Assembly (NCBI GenBank): GCA_038093515.1 | Contig: JBBPSI010000043.1 | Coordinates: 93,974-157,973 of the forward strand | Source: Butyriboletus loyo | Taxonomy: Eukaryota; Basidiomycota; Agaricomycetes; Boletales; Boletaceae | DNA length: 64,000 nucleotides | Direction of reading: 5' to 3' | Part shown: in pieces, positions 35,201 to 46,282 of the stretch | How the letters are laid out: every line of letters starts with the position of its first letter | How positions within the stretch are numbered: the stretch's first letter is position 1 | Made by a program: the position numbers and the translations under genes | The notes under the pieces: generated by a model | Told to the model about the DNA's origin: nothing | What the model saw: the letters and a program-made list of their open reading frames with translations, nothing else | Database searches by the model: none

Positions 35201-36133
35201 CGAGCCGACGTTCACGGTCACCCCACCCGAGCCATGACCATGTCTGCCATGCGCGTCAAGCGTGGTAAACTCCATCTGAACGGCAGAGACGCCCCCGTGG
35301 GCACGGCTCTGGAAGTTGGCAAAGTTCCATCGGGAAGCGATGAGGTTGGGGCGCATGCCTTGGATGGCGTGGACGAACATGCCGATGCCTTGGACACTAG
35401 TGGCTTGACCTTTGAGGATGATGTGACCGCTTGCGACGCTGTGAGGCCAAAAGCGATGGACGACGTATCCATCGGGCTTATTCACGTCTGGACCAAAGTA
35501 AGAAAACCCTCCTTTAGGTCCTTGGCCGACTTTGAAACCGGGTACCGAGGCGGGACGGGAAACGTCAAAGGATAGCTGAAGGTCGTTTGACAGGTTGGCG
35601 CGAACGACGTACGTCTCCGGGTAGGCTGGGTCCGTGGAAGGTTTGAGCGTGATGGAAAACTGGTCTGCCTTGCATGAGCGCTTATCGAGACCTGGGGGAG
35701 GGGTAACGAAATTGTTAACATTGATGGAGCGCCAGATCGTCTCTTTGGTGTTGGGATTGTATATCTTGCAAGTGAACTGGATCGTTGGGTACCACATACT
35801 AGCACTCGGCGTTGGTCACTTGGTGAGAGGTTAAAGGGATAGCAAGACTGACCCGATGGACGAGTGAATGACTTGCCAAGAGAGCAAGGTGTCATCCTCG
35901 AGGAAATAGTAGAACGTTTGGGTTTCTGTGACAAAACCACCTGCACACGTCCACTCCAAGTCCCTTGGCTGAAGATCGCCAAACAAGTCAGAGGCGGAGG
36001 TCTTGGGCTCGAAGCCTGAGACAGGGTGAAAGTTGGGTGCTTTTGGATCGACGGTGGACGAGTTGCTGATGAATTTCTGAGAAGGGAAGTTGAACGGGCG
36101 ATGAGAGTGTACTCACAAAAGCGCGGAGAACAT
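34793..36133 (-). CDS. SVF1: SVF1-like lipocalin-fold protein
   Basis: Matches the fungal Svf1 family: beta-barrel proteins needed for survival under oxidative and cold stress, and proposed to carry ceramides between ER and Golgi. Three exons begin MFSALF at 36133, then NSSTVDPKAPNFHPVSGFEP, FGDLQPRDLEWTCAGGFVTE, DDTLLSWQVIHSSIG, WYPTIQFTCKIYN, VHRFWPHSVASGHIILKG and MFVHAIQGMRPNLIASRWNF. The full length is about 390 residues, as in the family. The second acceptor was chosen because it alone keeps NSSTVDP in frame with FHPVSGF. Its 3' end is part of the P450 block duplication, and a broken copy lies at 29419-29720. It converges on P450 copy 2, about 210 bp apart. Confidence 0.9.
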
Positions 36134-36947
36134 GATGGTAGATCGAATGGAAGATGACGCTGATGCGTCGATGGTACGACTTCGGGCCTAATTCTCGGCA
36201 GGACCCGACCGTCCTGACATTATTGCTCGAGCAGGTTCAACCACTCCGTTTAATTTTCTTTTCATCAACCAAGTCTGGGACCGTCTACGAGGATAGAACA
36301 CTCAAATGTGACCCCACAAGCCAGCCCCTTTATGTAAATCAGGCGAACATTGAAACCAATTCATTTTTCATGGTGACATCTTGTTTGTACCGACTCATCA
36401 GACCAGACCGGATCCTCGACCGTCTCCTAGTCCTTTCTCGAGACTGGCGAGATGATGTACTGTCAAGATGTAAGTGAACTGACGGTGCGATCTGGCGCAG
36501 CACTGATACTTATGGATGTTCCCAGTTCGAAGACGGGCATGTCACATACATCAAAGTGGGTGCAGGGTTTGAAATGGTGCTGGTTGTGCGGAGACCGTTT
36601 TGAAATCAGACGAGTCCCTTTACTCGGGAGAAACATCAAGTAGCTGAAGCCTTGGAGATGAGGCCCCACGGCCGCCCCCCATATCCATCTCCCAGTATGA
36701 CACGCACTGGTTCCATTGCACACACTGTTCAAGGCCACCTTATTGCATGCATCAACTTCTGGAGTGTCTTGGCAGCTCCGCATGCGTTCGTGAGATTTGG
36801 AAACGTACTCAACCCCGCGTGCTAGATACATCCGTCGAGCCGCGCTTGGACGAACAAAGTCCCGATGATTCTGTCGAACCGACGGCGACGTAGGAGTGCG
36901 AACGCATGCCTATCACTGATTTTGGCATGATCTGCGATATCATGGCC

Positions 36948-37345
36948 GCCAGGGAGATACGCAGGTCGATACGATAACACCAGCGTTCAACGTTCCACAT
37001 CCACTTTAATCACCGAATTGCAGCCGAATCGTGGCTAGCGCAACTTGAACGGGCAAGCGAAGCAGAGTGCGGATGATACAGTGGTGGGTGGCCGTAGATC
37101 GACTGAGTGCTTTTTCAGAGCAGAAAACACTGCCCTATCAGATCAGTGGCGCAATCCCGTCTGATGCGATCACGAGGCGTGTTCTGTCCCAGAAATTCCC
37201 GTGCGGCACGGACGCGGTAGAGATTGATGTGCCTAGTTTCATTCGTTTGACCCTGACCTGACGACAATCATTTAGGCTGTATCAACTCCGCCGTTCTTCG
37301 TTTGTGTTGTTGATATGAAACAAACGCGCGCGAATTCGCCGGCAG
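36948..37345. repeat. Diverged direct repeat, unit A
   Basis: Shares with unit B the ordered blocks GGCAGGTCGATA-like, TTTGACCCTGA..., CCGACGACAATC-like and TTCTTCGTTTGT-like, separated by small gaps. Identity is modest. No terminal repeats were found, so the origin (old transposon or local duplication) is open. Confidence 0.5.
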
Positions 37346-38424
37346 ACCGGTTTGTTACATCTGTCACCAAAGACCGGATAGGACCCGACCGTACTTAGGG
37401 AACACCCGGATCAGAACAAGGATCGCGACAAGAAAATGGGGTTGCTCCTTGCGGGATTCGGAATCGGAAGTTGTCCATGCGGAAGCAGATGAAGAGAAAG
37501 ACGACGCGACGTCGTGAAAAGTGGTCGAGCTTTCAAGCATCGTTTCGTTCATGAACAGGTATATACCCCCCTTCAAATTAGCGAGTCATATTCAGTGACA
37601 GGCGCTTACAGCGTAGCGGAAGACGAAGCATTGACTGCCAACCGTCTTCCATTGGAGTTTGGTATGTACTGGCAAGGCAGCCAACGCAAAAGGTAGAGTC
37701 ACGCAAGCTATCATGCACCCCCGCCACGACCCATCTAACTTGTAACATCTCTCGAGCAAATCACTGCCAGGATCCGCCCAAGCCTCGCTTTGATCTCCAA
37801 GTCTAAATCATCATGAGCCCATCCATCGATCGATATCGATATGTCAGTCCTCGCACATGGAAATCTATGACACGTTCGTCTCCTTTCATGCCCACCGCTA
37901 GTTTCCAAAACTCCAGGCCCATCAAGATACCCGTTCCAGACACATGCAACCCTGCAAAGTCACGAGCCTCGCAGCTTCGGTCGGAGCAGCGCCTGAGGAC
38001 GGGATTCTGATGTGACATGACAGCAGTCTGCAGACGGGTTGATCAATCAGCGTATACGGCAGGAGTAAAGGCCGCAGAATCGGAGATCAGCTAGTGCATG
38101 GCGCACATTTGAGCCGAAAAAGTCAAAATTGACAACGACAAGCGAGTCAAGATGAGATGGCTCCGCAATTTACCGCCGAGTCTCCATAACAGAGACATCC
38201 TACAAGCCTTTATATGTCGTCGTTTAGTCACCAACAAAACTTTGGAAACGAAAACCGCCCACCTCCATGTTTGCGTGGACGGGGACGGGGACTACTGATC
38301 ACAAACATTTACTTCCGCGCATCTCCATTAGGTTTTGGTTGAGCACGACGTCCATTGTCCTGCTGACCTCACGTCACTTGCTGTAATCGGATCTAGGCAT
38401 ATATATGTATGGTCAACGTCCCCC

Positions 38425-38765
38425 CATGACGGCCAGGCAGATACGCTGGCAGGTCGATAACACCCCTTCCGTCAGGACTTCACTGAGAGGCTATTCATTC
38501 CCGCCAGCTAGATTCGGAACCGAATTTTGGGCTGGCGCGACTCGAAAACGGAGGCCACGAGGCAGGGTAGTGGTGGCAGACCCACTGCGCAGTGGAGATC
38601 AGCACCGTGCCGAGTTCATTTGCTTGACGTTCGACCCTGAGCCGACGACAATCGTTTAGCCTTGTTCATACGTAACTCTGCTGTACTTCGTTCGTCCCCA
38701 CCATCACTCTGCTCATACAGTGTACGAGGCGAACGTGCGCTTTGCTAGCAGATCGGAGTTGTCGT
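38425..38765. repeat. Diverged direct repeat, unit B
   Basis: Partner of unit A. The best shared block runs from TTCATTTGCTTGAC through CGACGACAATCGTTTAG (about 38613-38659), against 37237-37276 in unit A. Confidence 0.5.
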
Positions 38766-38931
38766 CGAAAGAATGGATGTCTCGCGATTCGAGAGCATCA
38801 AAGGAACCGATTACTTCAACAGACGAGCACGAATACATACACATATCCACGCATTTGGAGAAAAACAGATAATCCAGGGATGTTTAACAGAACGCGGATG
38901 CGACATGAGATGACTTGTGCCTCAAGTCCGG

Positions 38932-40362
38932 TCAAACAGTCTCCACAAGTTGCATCGAATGGTTGTGCGGTGGTATCGATTCCGGACTTGCTTGATCGAG
39001 CATGGAGATGATGTTCTCGAGGGCTGTCATACTCTTCCCCTCCGCAAACAATCCCAATCGGAGTTCATATGCCATAGATGAGATGGAACTGGCACTGCAA
39101 ATGTGGCTGATATCGGCATTGTCTAATTTAATTAAAGGGGTTGAAAGACATTTGGTGGCCCGAGAGCTGTGGCTAGGAGCACAGGATCTCGTGACGGAAG
39201 GGTGTGTGTCCCGTCGCCTGCGAGGCGTCTGCAGTCCCTGAGTGACGAGCGTTGCACGGTTTTCATCACGGACTTCGTTCAACTTGGGAACACTGGTCGA
39301 ATCATCTCTCGTCTCGACATTGTTACCTTCGCTGGACAGATGGTCTCCCACCTCGCCGAGATTGACGAACACGGAGATACTAAGGGCTTCAAGAGCTGAG
39401 GGTGACGAGTACAACGAAGAAGTTGAGATCCTTGACGCAACCAGTGAAGAAAGCATGGTGGCTGTCCTTGCAGCCGCGGAGTCATCCTGGGACGGAGCGG
39501 GATTGTCGTCCACAAGGCCGGTAGCGTTCATGAGCATCCCATCGACGGACATCCAGACGTCCGACGAGGTCATTCTTCCAGCTGGGCTCCAAGGTGAGGG
39601 GAGACGCCCAATGTCCACCACCTTGACAGGTGAACCTACAAAGCCACGTCGGTCACCAAGGGAAATAACCTCCAGACTTCCGTCGGACATTGTGGTCGGA
39701 GAGATTGTACTGCGATCAAGCTGGACTATTACCGCAGAGGACGGCGTTCTGGGTGTATGAGATGACCTTGAATGAATAGAGTGAAACGAGGGAGTTGTAG
39801 AGCCATGAGAACTCCGAAAAGAAGATGGACTGCCTGGTGATGCCATGAGGGTCAAAGATTGAAGCTTAGGAGGACTCGCGAGAGAGAGGCGACCAAACTC
39901 GATGTCGGAAGCGAGGCAGGGGGACGCCAACAACGGTGGTGTTGCGAATATGCCTGACAGCGATATGTTTGGGAACGGGCTTGCGGGAGGATGGAAGATA
40001 TGTTCAGGGTCGCTGAGGGCACGCTTTGGTGTTATGGACCGCGAACGACAGGCAGGGGTTGTTCGGGCCGTCGAGGATATGGGAGAGCTTGCTGCGGACG
40101 GAGGATGTTTCAGGGGTGTCGCTTCTTTTACCCAAGCGGTGTATGGAACGCTGATTCTTTGATGTGTCACCCTGACTGGCGCAGATGAGGGTCTTGCCGG
40201 GATGGTGCCGGGTTTGCCCTTTGGTGACCTGGCAGTGACGGGATTTGGAAGGGCGGCGGACGACGGTGACTTCTTGAAGAGGTTCCCCAGAAATGCAATG
40301 AAAGAGAACCAGAGAGCCACGAGAAAACCTGGAGGCCGCTGATTATCGGTGGGCTGTGCCAT
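38932..40362 (-). CDS. Ser-rich protein with N-terminal membrane segment, unknown function
   Basis: A single uninterrupted frame of 476 codons. Residues 11-30 (PGFLVALWFSFIAFLGNLFK) form a likely signal-anchor helix after a short polar N-terminus, followed by basic residues. The rest is very rich in Ser, Thr and Pro with many SP sites and no visible fold. The C-terminal 60 residues contain a more ordered helical stretch (SSISSMAYELRLGLFAEGKS). I do not recognise a family. Length and a consistent single frame make a real gene likely. The start at 40362 is the first Met and sits right before the hydrophobic helix. Confidence 0.65.
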   Translation of the reverse strand: MAQPTDNQRPPGFLVALWFSFIAFLGNLFKKSPSSAALPNPVTARSPKGKPGTIPARPSSAPVRVTHQRISVPYTAWVKEATPLKHPPSAASSPISSTARTTPACRSRSITPKRALSDPEHIFHPPASPFPNISLSGIFATPPLLASPCLASDIEFGRLSLASPPKLQSLTLMASPGSPSSFRSSHGSTTPSFHSIHSRSSHTPRTPSSAVIVQLDRSTISPTTMSDGSLEVISLGDRRGFVGSPVKVVDIGRLPSPWSPAGRMTSSDVWMSVDGMLMNATGLVDDNPAPSQDDSAAARTATMLSSLVASRISTSSLYSSPSALEALSISVFVNLGEVGDHLSSEGNNVETRDDSTSVPKLNEVRDENRATLVTQGLQTPRRRRDTHPSVTRSCAPSHSSRATKCLSTPLIKLDNADISHICSASSISSMAYELRLGLFAEGKSMTALENIISMLDQASPESIPPHNHSMQLVETV

Positions 40363-40803
40363 GCTCGCGCGACGTGGGGTAAACGAGCGTAAAATGGTTC
40401 AAGGCAAGGTGTGAGATGGCGAGGCAACGGGACGGCCCGGGTGAGTTGGGTGTCAGCCGACGGGGGCGGGTTGTCAGCCATTCGGAATAGGACTAACGAC
40501 AGCATGTGGGATCGATCGTCGGCCTCACGCTATCAACGCGCATTTTGCGTGGCGTGCGGGAGTGATAGAGAAGACTCCTGAATGTGATGCGCACCTCTGC
40601 AAGTCGATGCGAGCTGTGAGAGCGACGACGAGCGAGATGTGCCGCATGTTGGGAATGATGGAGGGAGGAGAGAAGGTGGTGGTGGTGGTGGTGGTCACAT
40701 GTAAGGAGATGACTGAGCACGTTTGGTCGATAAATGTCCCGGGCGTACTGATGCATGAGACTGACATTTTCCTTTACTTCTCGACCAGCGCAGCACCCAT
40801 GCA
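40363..40803. other. Divergent promoter region with a GGT repeat
   Basis: Shared upstream region of the minus-strand gene starting at 40362 and the plus-strand gene starting at 40804. It contains a (GGT)n run of about seven units at 40676-40696. Both strands have open frames here, but none shows conserved motifs. Confidence 0.4.
40676..40696. repeat. (GGT)n microsatellite
   Basis: About seven GGT units in tandem between two divergent genes. Confidence 0.8.
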
Positions 40804-41712
40804 ATGCTCTCTCCCAGCGACATCCATCAGCCCGACAACGACCCTCTCTCTCCTCCCCCTCTGTCCCACCATCCCACCGACCAAAAACCAAGTCGGAGTC
40901 GGTTCTCCCCGTCAGACACACCCCAGTCTGATTCTGGCCTCAGCATCTCCTCCAGCTCCTCCGGCGAGGTCAGTGCTTCGTCTTCTTTTCGGCTCTCCTT
41001 ACGTGGCCACATAGCCGGTCGTGTTCGACCGCATAGATCACTTGCCACTCGCCCCACATACACCCCATCCCTGTCAACTTCACTGTTCTGAGCGTGTATC
41101 TGATTCCTTCCTGACTTTTCCTAGATCATGGGCACTCCCTTTGATCTCGGCACACAGCGTTTCGAATATCCGTTCCCCCAAGCCCAGGGCTCGCCAACGG
41201 ACCCATTCCTACCACTATCGTCCTCCATCATTTCTCATTCCCACGCCCAGTTACCTCCCTGGCCCATTCACATCTCAAAGTCCTTCCCTCTAACCCCGCC
41301 TCCACTTGGAAAACTCGGGGCACATCCCAAACTACGCAATGCTAACGTTCGTGAGCCGCCCGTCCCGCCCGGTCTCGTAAAGAGGCGAAGTCGCATCCCC
41401 GGCGTTCAACATCAGTCTTCTTCTGAAGAACCAAGCGACAAAAGTGATGTGAGCGACGAAATTGCGCGAGCACGAAGATCCTCCCGCTTTTCTCTGAGCC
41501 ACACACAGGCACCCATACAAAATTCACACCAGTCGGACGATGCAACGCTCAGCCCGTCAAAGATCGTCCCCACGAAACAAGCTGCCTTGTTCCCAATCGG
41601 GCCATTCGATCGTCCCAGCGTTGAGGACCCAGCAGGGCTGGCCATTGGTGCTGGTTCGGCAGAGAATACTCCGCGTCCACCGGTTGTAAGTGCCTCTGCC
41701 TACAATCCTTGA
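40804..41712 (+). CDS. Ser/Pro-rich protein, unknown function
   Basis: Two exons: 40804-40968 and about 41126-41712. The GAG/GTCAGT donor and CTTTTCCTAG acceptor join in phase as SSGE-IMGTPFDLGTQRFEYPF. The product is about 250 residues, rich in Ser and Pro, with an Asp-Asn-Pro N-terminal motif, a central PPVPPGLVKRRSRIPG segment and an acidic stretch (SSSEEPSDKSDVSDE). The LSPS and TP sites suggest phosphorylation. I do not recognise a family. The exon join is supported by frame continuity only, and further downstream exons cannot be excluded. Confidence 0.5.
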
Positions 41713-42665
41713 AAATGCGACATAGGGAACGGCATTTCCCAAGTTATGCATGCGTCCCTGTCCTTGTCTTCTTCACGAACAACATGCTTACCAACTGAAC
41801 TCGAAACTGTTAGCTGCAACGTGAGAGGAAAATGAACCGTGTGCGCGAGGAAATTTACTCCTTTACAGTCTATTGTTGGATAGTTGTCAGCCAACGTGAG
41901 TAATGTTTTTTCTCACGCGACGATATGTTTCATGTATTCTGGTCTAGTATGTCGTTGGGTTTTCTATTTTCTTGGGTGGTTCTCGAGGACGTGACCGAAG
42001 TCAATGATTTGTACACAGTACGTCCGTTTGGATTCGCGAGGGGATGCACTAACGGGCCTGCCTGCCAGATGTTCGCATCCGACTTGCATGTCTACTCCAG
42101 CTGTATCTATTCCATTGCACATCATATTTCCATGCAGGCCCACCTCATTCATCTGTATAAATGAAAATGCTTCTTTCTTGATCACATTACATGTGGTTTC
42201 ATAGGATTCTCACCCAGTTATGCGTCTCATATGCAATCTACGATACAGTCCTCCTTTACTTGCTTACTGAGCAATTTGATTGCTCTGATCATCATCTGTT
42301 GTCACTCCTGCCGTCTGATGGCTGTTAGGGCCTGCTCGCACCGATTCTACACGTTGATTTCATTGATGTATTCTTTCAGGCCCCCGCATAGCAATTCATG
42401 TATCACTACCACCCCCACGGTTCTGCATCGTTGCCGGATGCGGTACAGTAAGTGGGTCGAAGCTCACCGCCTTGGCCTCGAGCTCATCATGTGTCCGATC
42501 ACAGATACCCTCCCTGACACTTTTGAACGGTCCTGTGTCTCGGATGGTTTGCCGTTTGCTATGGCGATAATCTCATCTTTGATGGCAGGCAGCACTGCCC
42601 ACTCGAGGGCACTGCTGACAGTAGTATATATAAACCAGTCCGACTGGGATCACCTCGACGGATTT
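41713..42665. other. Intergenic region with a TATA box near the downstream gene
   Basis: No supported gene. The frame of the next gene stays open upstream as far as 42231, but that part is Cys/Ser/Leu-rich and unlike the conserved protein, so it is probably not translated. A TATATATAA sequence lies at about 42625-42633. Confidence 0.45.
42625..42633 (+). promoter_or_regulatory. TATA box of the Pro-rich protein gene
   Basis: TATATATAA sits about 35-40 nt before the ATG at 42666. With the usual TATA-to-start distance, the transcript would have a very short 5' UTR, or transcription would start close to the ATG. Confidence 0.5.
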
Positions 42666-43973
42666 ATGGCCCAATACCCCAACGAGAAAGACCCTCATTC
42701 GAACTGGGTTTACCCAGGCCGACAGGGTGCATACCCACCACCCCAGCACCCACCCAACCCCTACGCCTCGCGTGACGGCGCACCCTCCTCGGCGTCCGGT
42801 CAGAGTTCCAGTTATGCTCCCCCATCCCAGTCCCAGTACCACGCACCGCCCCCACAAGAGCATGACACGTCTCAAGGTCCTCCGCCCGATTACGGGTACG
42901 TCCAGAGTCACCCAGCGGGGTACAATTCCAAGGATGAGACGGTCCTTTCCCCGCCCCCGGGTTACCATGACCCGCCCGTGCCCGATGGTGGCCCATCGTC
43001 CTCGTCGGGTCAGGACGGCGAGCGCGGCGGCATCATGATGTCCATCGCCTCCTTCTTTGGTAACAAAGGCCCTCCACCCATGTGGCAACGTCAAGCACCG
43101 CCGCAGCTCCCGTACAACGCCGAATTCCCGCCCATGTGTCTGATCTCGAACGGCAAGGATCTGAGCAAAGGGTTCCCGGAGTTGCCGCCCCCATGTCAGC
43201 TGAATCCGCACCCGTTTGTGACGCACGACGTGGCGGAGGAGGACTGGAAACGGTACGTCGTGCATGCAGTGATGGCGTTGGGTGTCGAGTTGACGAGATG
43301 GGATTTGTTCCTTACCTAGGTTCTTGACGGACGTCAAGAAAGCGGGGTCACTCTCACCCGCACAGCGCATCAAATCCAATGTCATCCCGGCGGTCACGGG
43401 CATGAGTTTCGTCAGTGCGTATCTTCTCTCACGACGCACCCGAGGATCCTTTGACCGATCTGGTACACTATAGCGGGTTTCATCGCGACGTTTGCCATCG
43501 AGAAGAGGATGAAGGCCAAGAACCGTGGCGCGGCGGGCGATCTTGTGGATCACTGGAACCACGTCAGTCTCTTGGCGTATTCTACCCAATTTTTGTTCAC
43601 CGGATCTCTGTAGTACTTTTTCGGACCCAGGAGGATGGAAGTGGTGCTTTGTCAGGGCTCTGAGCGTCTGAGTGGTAGACTGGGGGCTGCACCCGTTGGA
43701 GACCCCCAGCAGGAACGCATGGCCCGTCGGTTGCGCCAGCGTGGCGACGACTCTGATTCTGACTCTGACTGCGACTCATCTGAGGATGAGCACGACCACA
43801 GACACGGCCAGGGACAGAACCGAGGGCACGGGCACGGGTCTGACAAGCAAGCACGTCGTGCTGGAAGAAGAGAGAGACGTGAGGGAAGGCGGCAGAGGCG
43901 GACTGAGCGACGGGCAAGAAAAGCGAGAGGGGAGGACCAGCAGCCTTACCAACTGTTCCTCACTGGCATATAA
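42666..43973 (+). CDS. Conserved fungal Pro-rich protein with one membrane helix
   Basis: Four exons, with joins KR-FLTDVKK, FVT-GFIATFA and WNH-YFFGPRR, all in phase. The first about 130 residues are rich in Pro, Tyr, Gln and Ser and disordered. A conserved core follows: SFFGNKGPPPMWQRQ, FPPMCLISNGKDLSKGFPE, HPFVTHDVAEEDWKRFL and SPAQRIKSNVIPAVTG. A hydrophobic helix comes next (VTGMSFVTGFIATFAIEKRM), then DLVDHWNHYFFGPRRMEVVL. The tail changes to acidic Ser/Asp (DDSDSDSDCDSSEDE), then His/Gly, then an Arg-rich segment. I recall the core as a widespread fungal family without known function. The ATG at 42666 is chosen because the Pro-rich text begins there and a TATA box precedes it. Confidence 0.75.
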
Positions 43974-44093
43974 ATGAACATTGGACTTTTGAGAAAATGA
44001 AAAGGCGTGTGTGTACAAGTATGCGTCTGTGATGGCGTTTGAGAGCTTGTGAAAGTCGCGAGATGTGAGTATGTCGGATGGTCGTGATGAGAG

Positions 44094-46025
44094 ATGCCAG
44101 TGGATGGCTGCGACCCAATTCGCTCCATCATGGCTCGTCTCCGCAGGGACACCCTCCCCGTCGTCGTCCCTCCTCCACTCCGCATCTTCGCCACAGGCAC
44201 CGTCTTCCTCACCCACTCCCTCGTCCTCCCCACTCACCCCATCCCTGCCACCGTCTCCCGCGCACAGTCTGTCCACTCATCCCGCGGCGGAGCAGCTGCC
44301 CATGTCCTCGCCCTCCTCGCACAGCTCGCCGCGGCCGACCCCGCAGCAGGCGACATCGAGCCCATGCTCATTGCCTCTCTCGGCGGCAACCCCGACGCCC
44401 TCCGTCTTCGCGATGCCCTCGAAGCTGCCGGCGTCCGCACAAAATACTGCAAAATCTTCCCCGGCCTCGGCGTACCCACTGCATGGGTCGTCCACGCCCG
44501 CGACACCAACGCGCGCACCGTCATCAACCACAACCCCCTCCCCGAGGTCTCTCACGAGCACTTTATCGCCCTCCTCGGGCCTGTCCTCGCCCCCGAAAAC
44601 TACGTTGGCCTCAACGTTCCTCAGCCCCCTCCCAATCCCCCGCCCATATCTAGAGACCAGCGCTCCCCGTCGCCCGTCGCCATATTTCCAAACACCATTA
44701 CACCGTCCGCACCACCTCCGACCGCGTCGACCCGTCCCAACACCGCGCCGCCCACGACCAACGCGCCTCCGCCCGCACCACACACCTACAGCATCCCCAG
44801 CCCAAATCCAAATTCACCTGCCCCCTTCGACTGGCTCCACTTGGAAGGTCGAAGCGTGCGCACCACCATCGCGAACCTCGTTGGCGTAGACGGTCTCGCA
44901 CGCGAACGCAAATGGCGTTCTCACTGCGTCATTTCCGTCGACTTGGGTCGTCGAGCCCGCGAGGGGGTCCAAGTGGTCTGTACTTTCTTACGCGACACGC
45001 GTCTATCTCAAGAAACTAACCCTCCCTACAGCTCATTCCACACGCAGACGTCATCTTCCTCACCGCTACTACCTTTTCCTCCCTCTCTGGCTCAGCTCAG
45101 CCCGGTCATCCCGTCCCCCCCTCGCCCGGAGCTGCACCGAGCCCACGCGCCATCCTGCTCTCGCTCGCGCGTCACGCCCCCTCCCATGCCCTTCTCGTAC
45201 TCAACGCCGGTCGCGACGGTGCTGCCCTTCTGAGCCTCCCTACGAGTGAATACCTCCAAAGCTCCGGATGGAACCAACTCTTTTCCACTCGATCCAACAT
45301 TCACCGTTCGGCATCTGGACACGGACACAGTCCTTCCAACGCGACCTCGAATGGCACCCACACCCCACGCACTTGGGACGGCGTCGAGAGCGTGCGGTCG
45401 GGGTCTGATTTCTGGGCTGGGAGTGGACCTGCGGATAGCTCGTTTATGTCGCGGGATAGTGTGTATACACAGCGCACAAACAAGCGATTGCATCACCGCG
45501 TACCAAGTGGGGAGTCATTTCATCCGATGGACGACGACGACGACGAGGAACAGGGTGAGGACGGGGCTGGGGAGGATGGACGACAGACGCCCCAGCCGGA
45601 ACAGGGACGGGAGGAGGAGGAAGAACTGGACGAGGAGGGGGCACATGCGGCGTTTGTAGCTGCGATGATATGGGCGCTGAGCAGACGCGTGTTACCTGGC
45701 CCGCCGTACGTGCCTGGACTTGAACAGGACGTGGAGGTGAAAGGCAAGGACGGGGTTGCTGACATGGGTATCCGGTGGCGGCTGGAGGAGTGTTTGAGGT
45801 GCGATCTTTTTTTTTTCGATGCGCGGTTTTTGCAAAACGGGTTGTTGATGGGGGTTGCGTTTTTGGGCGAGTAGGTTCGCTACCGAGCTTGCGTGTCGGA
45901 AAGCGCACGTCCGGGTCGACGACGTCGGTGCGGTCAATGTGGCTTCGTCTTCTGGATATGTTAAGGAACGCGACGAGTGGGATGGACTTGGAGAAGCGAT
46001 GCGACAGGCTGGGTGGTTCGACTAA
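44094..46025 (+). CDS. PfkB/ketohexokinase-like protein lacking a clear catalytic GAGD motif
   Basis: Three exons join as GVQ-LIPHADVIF and CLR-FATELACRKAHV. The order of motifs follows ketohexokinase: SRGGAAAHVLALLAQL (substrate glycines), MLIASLGGNPDALRLRDALE, GVPTAWVVHARDTNARTVI, FDWLHLEGRSV, HADVIFLTATTF, and a C-terminal A-C-RKAHV-V-DDVG. Where the family has GAGDTF, with the catalytic Asp, this protein reads GAHAAFVAAMIWALS, so the Asp is absent. Just before it lies a long acidic insert (DDDDDEEQGEDG and EEEEELDEE, about 45 residues). A sugar-kinase fold is confident; kinase activity is doubtful. The first Met is at 44094; the Met at 44130 (MARLRRDTLPVVV) is an equally good start. It converges on ARG1. 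Confidence 0.8.
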
Positions 46026-46282
46026 GTCGGCCAAAAGGTGACGAATCTATGCAACGACTTTTTAATGCCTTCATGACTTGTTTGCCATGTGATACCCCCC
46101 CCGCGACGACGTTTTTCGATGAATAGATACGCCTATACCAGGGTCGATTCACTTGTCACGAATGCACCAGGTCCAAGTCAATAATAGAGCAACGTTTCTC
46201 ATTTTCACCTACGGTATAATAATACACAAGATCATTGCATTACAAGTACAGCGACTCTTTGTCTCGACACCCACACGTTTTT

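Larger units (their letters stand above)
36134..38931. other. Gene-poor interval with a diverged direct repeat
   Basis: About 2.8 kb without a supported gene. Open frames are under 110 codons and lack motifs. Two stretches, about 36948-37345 and 38425-38765, align by eye as a diverged direct repeat. Confidence 0.5.

Noticed and set aside
42231..42665. A 145-residue N-terminal extension of the Pro-rich protein
   Set aside because: The frame is open but the text is unlike the conserved protein, and a TATA box at about 42625 lies just before the Met at 42666.
42573..43589. A 338-codon minus-strand open frame
   Set aside because: It is the antisense shadow of the Pro-rich protein gene: Trp/Gly/Arg-rich text arising from Pro codons, without motifs.
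43597..44783. Long open frames on the minus strand opposite the Pro-rich protein and the PfkB-like gene
   Set aside because: They mirror GC-rich coding sequence on the plus strand, consist of Arg/Gly/Val-rich text, and have no family features.
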